From NCBI GenBank assembly GCA_031270205.1, contig JAISYA010000086.1, forward strand, positions 1 through 5,252: 5,252 bases of DNA, written 5' to 3'. Positions within the stretch are counted from its first letter, which is position 1. Each line of letters begins with the position of its first letter. The translations under genes and the position numbers were made by a program. Under the pieces are notes generated by a model that saw only the letters and a list, made by a program, of their open reading frames with translations, did not search any database and was not told where the DNA came from. This document shows positions 1 through 3,739 of this stretch, piece by piece. This DNA is from Treponema sp. (GTDB lineage: Bacteria; Spirochaetota; Spirochaetia; Treponematales; Breznakiellaceae).

Positions 1-79
1 AACTGAGGGAACACGCCGTTGCCGAAAAAGACACCCGATAATAAGCCGCACGGGGAGGTAACCGGTCTCCAAAACGTAG

Positions 80-114
80 AAAACCGGGGACAGTACCAGA
101 AGATCCCGGCTTTT
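80..114 (-). terminator. Possible intrinsic terminator after the 79-aa gene
   Basis: An imperfect inverted repeat lies about 20 nt past the stop of the 79-residue gene. Read on the minus strand, AAAAG-CCGGGA pairs with TCCCCGG-TTTT across a loop of roughly 14-16 nt, with one bulged base on each side. The 3' arm runs straight into TTTTC, and more T bases follow (ACGTTTT). The GC core is only about 5-6 bp and the loop is large, so it is a loose match to a Rho-independent terminator. Because both arms carry A/T tails, it could work in either direction. Its position directly behind the last gene of the minus-strand group is the best argument for it. Confidence 0.45.
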
Positions 115-134
115 GCCACAAGCGCAGCAGGCCG

Positions 135-374
135 CTAGGCTTTCGCCGTGATCTCCATGTAGGTTACCCGCTGGTTTAGCCCGTCAACGCTGATGTCAAA
201 GACCACAGTGCCGTCTTTTTTGTCGAATTTTTCGCAGCGGACATTTTTTCCGTTGCAGAACTGCTTTACATCGGCGTCAAGGTCGTCGATCTCGATTTCC
301 TGGATGTTCACATCCCTCATTCTGCTGTTGTCACAGGAATTGAGAATCTCCCGAATCCGTTCGTACTTTTTCAT
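135..374 (-). CDS. Small acidic protein of unknown function (79 aa)
   Basis: I do not recognise this family. The start is ATG at 374, preceded by a very strong ribosome binding site (GGAGGAGGAG at 378-387, then AAA). The frame stays open upstream to a TTG at 428, but that codon belongs to a -35 box and has no comparable binding site. The protein has a basic N-terminal helix-like segment (MKKYERIREILNSC) and an acidic middle (QEIEIDDLDADVKQFC). It ends in an alternating hydrophobic stretch (TVVFDISVDGLNQRVTYMEI) that looks like beta strands. It contains cysteines at 14, 40 and 47. No signal peptide or membrane segment is visible, so it is probably cytosolic. By hand count the gene is about 48% GC (115/240), clearly lower than the activator gene upstream. 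It follows the DUF1638 gene by 50 nt and has its own promoter. It may be a small partner of the corrinoid operon or an unrelated gene. That it is a gene is fairly sure; its function is unknown. Confidence 0.75.
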   Translation of the reverse strand: MKKYERIREILNSCDNSRMRDVNIQEIEIDDLDADVKQFCNGKNVRCEKFDKKDGTVVFDISVDGLNQRVTYMEITAKA

Positions 375-377
375 TTT

Positions 378-387
378 CTCCTCCTCC
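378..387 (-). promoter_or_regulatory. Strong ribosome binding site that fixes the 79-aa start
   Basis: On the minus strand GGAGGAGGAG is followed by AAA and the ATG at 374. The first GGAGG of the run lies 8 nt from the start codon. This is the strongest Shine-Dalgarno match in the window, and it decides the start in favour of ATG-374 over the upstream in-frame TTG at 428. Confidence 0.8.
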
Positions 388-399
388 GCACAGTATACC

Positions 400-428
400 A
401 TAATAACAGCGGCTTTGCCGCATGTCAA
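400..428 (-). promoter_or_regulatory. Sigma70-type promoter for the 79-aa gene, overlapping the end of the DUF1638 gene
   Basis: Read on the minus strand, a perfect TTGACA (423-428) is followed after exactly 17 nt by TATTAT (400-405), one mismatch from TATAAT. A second -10-like hexamer, TATACT, sits at 392-397. Transcription would start near 393, leaving a leader of about 20 nt that contains the strong ribosome binding site and then the ATG at 374. The TGA stop codon of the DUF1638 gene (425-427) lies inside the -35 hexamer. The spacer holds a perfect inverted repeat, GCGGC-AAA-GCCGC (409-421), which could be a regulator site or a remnant terminator stem for the upstream transcript. Confidence 0.6.
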
Positions 429-1144
429 ATTCGGCGTTTCCCGCTGCCGTCCGTTACAGTATCCAGGCCCTGCCGCGCCCTGCCGGAGATGAGGGAATCC
501 TCAAAACTGACGCTTCCGCCGGGCCGGACAATGAGGAAAGCGTCGGTTTGCCAGCCGCCCGCAAGCAGGGCGTCGATAATCCGCAGGCTGCCGGGGATGA
601 CCTTTACGGGGATATCCACCTGTTTGGCGAAATTCTCCACTCTGGCCTGGACGGCGGCAACGTTAAAAGTCCCGGTGTTGATTACCGCGAAACTCCGGTA
701 ATGCATCAGCATTTTTTTCAAAATGAAAAGCCCCCGTTTTTCGCCGTAACGCTCAATAAGCCTGGAGGTGTCCGACACGATGCTCCCGCCGGAATTGAGG
801 TAGCCCTCGGTAAAAAAGCAGGTGCCCGCGCCGTAGGAATCCCGCTCCTCCGGCGAGCCGATAAACAGGGGGATGCAGTCGGCGACTCTGGGCAGTATCA
901 GGGTATGGGTTCCCGCCGCTATGCCCACCAGGGCGTTTCCGCAAAAACCGAACAGAAGCAGCACGGTGCGCGCGGGGGGAAGCCGGTTCAGGCTTTCCTG
1001 AATTGAGACCCGCAGCTCGTCCGGCCGGGCGTGCTTTCCCGCGTCGATCCGGATCACCGGCCAGGAACAGTTCCGGTTTTGCATAACCAAATCGAGTTCC
1101 TGTTTCAGGGTCTCGCAGGCCACAATGCAGGTTGTGTCTTCCAT
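425..1144 (-). CDS. DUF1638 family protein (239 aa), linked to corrinoid methyl transfer
   Basis: The protein shows recognisable DUF1638 (PF07796) landmarks: an N-terminal ACETLKQEL block (Cys10), GFCGNALVGI near 65-74 (Cys68), PRVADCIPLFIGS near 85-97 (Asp89, Cys90), and GTCFFTEGYL near 107-116. Its biochemical function is not established to my knowledge. Genes of this family commonly sit beside corrinoid-dependent methyltransferases, corrinoid proteins and their reductive activators, as here. The recurring cysteines suggest metal or cofactor binding, which is inference. I recall His before Asp-Cys in many members (PRVHDC); here it is Ala88. The start is ATG at 1144, with a modest GGGAAG upstream, only 21 nt after the activator's stop, so the two genes are probably co-transcribed and translationally close. 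No signal peptide or membrane segment is seen. The family call is fairly firm; the role is inferred from context. Confidence 0.82.
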   Translation of the reverse strand: MEDTTCIVACETLKQELDLVMQNRNCSWPVIRIDAGKHARPDELRVSIQESLNRLPPARTVLLLFGFCGNALVGIAAGTHTLILPRVADCIPLFIGSPEERDSYGAGTCFFTEGYLNSGGSIVSDTSRLIERYGEKRGLFILKKMLMHYRSFAVINTGTFNVAAVQARVENFAKQVDIPVKVIPGSLRIIDALLAGGWQTDAFLIVRPGGSVSFEDSLISGRARQGLDTVTDGSGKRRI

Positions 1145-1165
1145 CGGCGCTTCTTCCCGCGCCCA

Positions 1166-2977
1166 TTACTCGAAAGTGACATTGTCGATAAAATGGGCGC
1201 TGAAATACCGATCCTCAGGCAGGCTGAATTCCTCCGACCGCGTAATTATCCGGCGGAGCGTTTCGTCATGTTCCGGATTGAGGAGATACTTGACCGCTCC
1301 GCCCAGGGCGCTGTTCCCGACCAGCGACACTTTGGGAAGCAGCGCTTCGGGAATAAGCCCGATCCCGGCGGCGCTTTCCATGTTGAGGTTAAACCCGAAA
1401 CCGCCCGCGATATACAGGGCCTGTATGTCGTCATAGGCAAGGCCCGCGTAATTGAGGAGGGCGTCAAGGCCGGAACGGATGGCGCTTTTCCCCAGCTGCA
1501 ATTCCCGCACGTCTTTCTGGCAGAACACAATGTCCCGCCCGTCGCCCGTCCTGGCGAGCACAATCCCCTCTTCCCGTACTTTTTCGGTAAACCTGCCCGA
1601 CGGCTGGATGTACCCGTGCGTAAGCCCCTGGTACACCGTATCCACCACGCCGGAGCCGCAAATCCCGATGGGCGGCATGCCCCCGATTGCAGACGCCTCA
1701 AAGACCCCGTCCCTGAACGACACCCGCGAAATCGCCCCCGGCACGCTGCCGGTTCCCCAGAGAATATTCCCCCCTTCAAAAGCGGGACCCGCCGCGGTGG
1801 CGGTACAGAGGATTTTGCCCTGGTACGCAAGGGCCATTTCGCCGTTGGTCCCTATGTCCATAAACGCCGCCGGCGCGCCGCTTTGGTGCGGTTCCGCAAA
1901 GAGCAGCCCCGCGGCAATGTCCGCCCCCACATAGGTGGAAATACCCGGCAAAATTACCGTCTCGCACGCAGGGGCCGCCGGCAGCGGCACATCGCTTTCG
2001 GCAATTTCCCGGAAGTTCAGGAAAACCGTGTCCAGGGTTACCGGCGTAAAGGGCGTCCTTCCCAGCGTTTGGCAGGAGAGGCCCAGCAGCAGGTGCAGCA
2101 TGGTGGTGTTGCCCGCAATGGCAATTTTGCAAACATGCCGCGCCTCCACCGCCGATTCGCCGCAGAGGGCGGCTATTCCTTCGGTGATTTGCTTCCGCAC
2201 ACAGCGGCTCAGGGGAAAAAGATCGCCGCCGTTGGCCCGCTCAATTCGGGAGATGACATCCCCGCCGAATTCCCGCTGCCGGTTTACCGCGGAGAAGCGG
2301 CCGGCGATTGTGCCGCTACGCAAATCCAGCAGGGCAAAGCCGAGGGTAGTGGTGCCGATGTCAACGGCAACGGCGTACAGGGAATCGGAGCCGCCGCCGA
2401 CGCGGATAATCCCGCCCCGGTCCCGGTACACGCAAAAGCCCCCGTCCGGCGCGGGGCCGGCCAGTTTTGCCGCTTCGCGCAGTTCCGCAAGCGAAAGGCC
2501 CCTGCCCTGCCCGCCCCGCGGGGGGCTTCCTGCCAGGCCCGCGTCTTCAAGCTGGGCGGCGAAGCTCCGGGGGCTTTTTTGCGGCTCAAACGCCTCGCCG
2601 GAAAGGGTTCCCGCCGCTTCGCCCTCCGCAAAGCGGTCGACGGCGGCAAATTGCCTTTCCCCGCTTTCGGGAATCCGCACCGTAATGTCCCCGCCGGGAA
2701 CGGCCGCGCAGGCAAGCCGCCAGCCTCCGTCGAGTTCCGCCCGCGAAAAACAGGCCTCGTCCGCGGCGCTCACCGGCAGGGAGCCGGCCGTCACCCTGAT
2801 CCGGCACTTGCCGCACGTACCCCGCCCGCCGCAGATCGCGGGCAGATAGACGCCGGCGGACCGCAGCGCCGCGAGCAGCCCTCCTTCGGGCACGTTGATT
2901 ATCTGTACGGTGTTTTCGCCGGAAATGACGCTTACCAAGAGTCCCCCTGGGGTTTTGTTTGCCTCGCAGTGTACCAT
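1166..2977 (-). CDS. RACo-type corrinoid protein reductive activator (2Fe-2S ferredoxin + ASKHA ATPase)
   Basis: This enzyme restores oxidatively inactivated Co(II) corrinoid proteins to Co(I), using ATP and electrons from its iron-sulfur cluster, in the cytosol. Numbering from ATG-2977 (603 aa), the N-terminal ferredoxin domain has the plant-type pattern C49-x5-C55-x2-C58-x31-C90 (AICGGRGTCGKC, GGWRLAC). A linker and middle region at about 100-200 follow. The C-terminal ASKHA/DUF4445 domain shows DIGTTT (206-211), IAGNTTMLH (287-295), DIGTNGE (374-380), GPAFEGG (397-403), GICGSG (438-443), AGGFG (524-528) and GNSALGG (554-560). Length and domain order match RACo of acetogens, unlike RamA, which carries C-terminal 4Fe-4S clusters. 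It is the first gene of the minus-strand operon and precedes the DUF1638 gene. The start is uncertain: ATG-2977 lacks a good binding site. TTG-2938 (590 aa) has AGGGGGA close by and begins right at the first ferredoxin strand. A more upstream ATG at 3055 would run through AT tracts and looks noncoding. Its corrinoid partner (CoFeSP or a methyltransferase corrinoid protein) cannot be told from the window. Confidence 0.9.
   Translation of the reverse strand: MVHCEANKTPGGLLVSVISGENTVQIINVPEGGLLAALRSAGVYLPAICGGRGTCGKCRIRVTAGSLPVSAADEACFSRAELDGGWRLACAAVPGGDITVRIPESGERQFAAVDRFAEGEAAGTLSGEAFEPQKSPRSFAAQLEDAGLAGSPPRGGQGRGLSLAELREAAKLAGPAPDGGFCVYRDRGGIIRVGGGSDSLYAVAVDIGTTTLGFALLDLRSGTIAGRFSAVNRQREFGGDVISRIERANGGDLFPLSRCVRKQITEGIAALCGESAVEARHVCKIAIAGNTTMLHLLLGLSCQTLGRTPFTPVTLDTVFLNFREIAESDVPLPAAPACETVILPGISTYVGADIAAGLLFAEPHQSGAPAAFMDIGTNGEMALAYQGKILCTATAAGPAFEGGNILWGTGSVPGAISRVSFRDGVFEASAIGGMPPIGICGSGVVDTVYQGLTHGYIQPSGRFTEKVREEGIVLARTGDGRDIVFCQKDVRELQLGKSAIRSGLDALLNYAGLAYDDIQALYIAGGFGFNLNMESAAGIGLIPEALLPKVSLVGNSALGGAVKYLLNPEHDETLRRIITRSEEFSLPEDRYFSAHFIDNVTFE
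2942..2948 (-). promoter_or_regulatory. Ribosome binding site supporting a TTG start for the activator
   Basis: On the minus strand AGGGGGA is followed by CTC and TTG at 2938-2936. It is the only good Shine-Dalgarno match near the 5' end of the activator gene. Starting at this TTG gives MVSVISGENTVQI, which begins at the first beta strand expected of the ferredoxin domain. The ATG at 2977 has no equivalent site. Confidence 0.45.
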
Positions 2978-2996
2978 GCCCGCGCTGATAACGCAA

Positions 2997-3025
2997 ATAA
3001 AAAAAACGCCGCGATTTTTTTGCAA
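2997..3025 (-). promoter_or_regulatory. Candidate promoter for the activator-DUF1638 operon
   Basis: On the minus strand TTGCAA (3020-3025) is followed after 17 nt by TTTTAT (2997-3002) within a run of eight T bases. Four of six -35 bases match TTGACA, and the -10 is weaker. Transcription would begin near 2990, giving a leader of about 13 nt to ATG-2977 or about 50 nt to TTG-2938; the latter is the more normal arrangement. The long A/T tract may raise promoter strength by bending. AT-rich sequence makes chance matches easy. Confidence 0.35.
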
Positions 3026-3074
3026 TGTATCGCGATTCACTAAAGCGCTGCGCATCCCCGCGCCATATATAGGG

Positions 3075-3111
3075 TATATTCATGACCATTCATTTTTGAA
3101 GATTCATGACC
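3075..3111 (+). promoter_or_regulatory. ssb upstream region: -10-like box and 10-bp direct repeat
   Basis: TATATT at 3075-3080, just after an ATATATA stretch, could be the -10 box of ssb; I see no convincing -35 at the right distance. ATTCATGACC occurs exactly twice, at 3078-3087 and 3102-3111 (24-bp period), with a third ATTCAT at 3088-3093. Each copy contains the palindrome TCATGA. The spacer also includes TTCA-TTTT-TGAA (3089-3100). Placed at or just after the presumed transcription start of ssb, this could be an operator. No known regulator is recognised. Confidence 0.3.
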
Positions 3112-3155
3112 TGCGGTTTTGCGCCGCCGGAACGCCATTTCAGAGGGGGGCAATT

Positions 3156-3578
3156 ATGAACAACCTCAACTCAATTTTGATCGAAGGGAATTTGGTACGC
3201 GATCCGCAGCTCCGGTCAACGCCGAAGGGAACGCCGGTCTGTACCTTCACTCTCGCCTCAAACCGTTTCTTTAAGCAAGATACGGGGTTTGAAAAGGAAG
3301 TTTCGTACTTTGATATCGAAACCTGGGCAAAACTCGCGGAGTCCTGCAGCAATAAAGGCCGCAAAGGCCGGGGAGTCCGCGTGGTGGGCCGCCTGAAGCA
3401 GGACCGCTGGGACGGCTCCGACGGGAAGGCGCACTCCAAAGTTACCATCGTGGCCGAACATGTGGAGTTCCGCCCGGAATTCAGGAAAGACACAGGAGAA
3501 AGCAACGGGTTAACCGGAAAAATGGAAGCCGCCCCCCCGCATCTTACGGCCGGGGGGCCTGAACCGCTCAGCTTCTAG
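3156..3578 (+). CDS. ssb: Single-stranded DNA-binding protein (SSB), 140 aa
   Basis: SSB coats single-stranded DNA during replication, recombination and repair, usually as a homotetramer of OB folds. The OB domain spans about residues 4-108: NSILIEGNLVRDPQLR opens it, PVCTFTLASNRFF and YFDIETWAKLAE form the core strands, and RVVGRLKQDRWDGSDGK with VTIVAEHVEFRP closes it. Tyr51/Phe52, Trp57 and Trp85 lie where E. coli SSB has its DNA-stacking aromatics Trp54, Phe60 and Trp88. ATG-3156 is chosen because AGAGGGGGG (3142-3150) sits 5 nt upstream and the family N-terminus begins there; the frame is open further upstream but that stretch is intergenic. The C-terminal tail (about 110-140) is short, Gly/Pro-rich and ends PEPLSF instead of the usual acidic DDDIPF-like tip. 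The gene stands alone here, not between rpsF and rpsR, so it might be a second SSB copy. It is convergent with rny. Confidence 0.93.
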   Translation: MNNLNSILIEGNLVRDPQLRSTPKGTPVCTFTLASNRFFKQDTGFEKEVSYFDIETWAKLAESCSNKGRKGRGVRVVGRLKQDRWDGSDGKAHSKVTIVAEHVEFRPEFRKDTGESNGLTGKMEAAPPHLTAGGPEPLSF

Positions 3579-3588
3579 AAAATCTTCG

Positions 3589-3651
3589 ATTAAGGGCGGC
3601 GCGCCGCCAATTAAGGGCCGCGCGCCGTCAAATAAGGGCCGCGCGCCGCCG
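3589..3651. repeat. Three tandem 21-bp GC-rich repeats
   Basis: Three head-to-tail units start at 3589, 3610 and 3631. Each begins with A(T/A)TAAGGGC and continues into a GCGCGCCG-type palindromic core. Differences between units are few (G/C at the ninth unit position, C/T near the end, and one A/T at the second base). Unit 1 contains the perfect 14-nt palindrome GGCGGCGCGCCGCC (3595-3608). The array starts 10 nt after the ssb stop, in the convergent gap. The last unit runs into the strong hairpin at 3639-3678. Confidence 0.85.
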
Positions 3652-3686
3652 GGGCAGCGCCGCTCCGGCGGCGCGCGGGGCGCCCC
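3639..3686. terminator. Strong GC hairpin between convergent ssb and rny
   Basis: CCGCGCGCCGCCGG (3639-3652) is perfectly complementary to CCGGCGGCGCGCGG (3665-3678). A G.T pair and a G-C pair extend the stem to 16 bp around an 8-nt loop. A second palindrome, GGGGCGCCCC, overlaps at 3677-3686. Smaller hairpins follow at 3692-3707 (CCCGG/CCGGG) and 3729-3740 (GCGGC-AA-GCCGC, touching the rny stop). No T run follows on either strand, so it is not a classic intrinsic terminator. Its position suggests a two-way transcription barrier or an mRNA 3'-end stabiliser. Confidence 0.45.
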
Positions 3687-3739
3687 AATCGCCCGGAGGC
3701 AACCGGGGGGGCGTACAACGCGCGAAACGCGGCAAGCCG

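Noticed and set aside
86..97. GGGGACAGTACC, resembling a motif I associate with ends of some insertion elements and REP-like repeats
   Set aside because: Only one copy is present, with no inverted partner, target duplication or transposase nearby. It is better explained as part of the hairpin after the 79-aa gene.
1..134. Possible start of another minus-strand gene running off the left edge
   Set aside because: All three minus-strand frames are open over this short piece, but none has an ATG with a ribosome binding site or a recognisable protein sequence.
422..1006. Plus-strand open frame opposite the DUF1638 gene
   Set aside because: The DUF1638 motifs on the minus strand explain the region; no ribosome binding site or familiar protein on the plus strand.
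1031..3043. A 670-codon open frame on the plus strand opposite the activator gene
   Set aside because: It is an antisense shadow of a GC-rich gene: low-complexity Arg/Pro/Gly/Ala composition, no family motifs, while the minus strand carries clear ferredoxin and ASKHA motifs across the same bases.
2978..3055. N-terminal extension of the activator to an ATG at 3055
   Set aside because: The stretch includes long A/T runs, a candidate promoter and no ferredoxin-family sequence, and the ATG has no well-spaced ribosome binding site.
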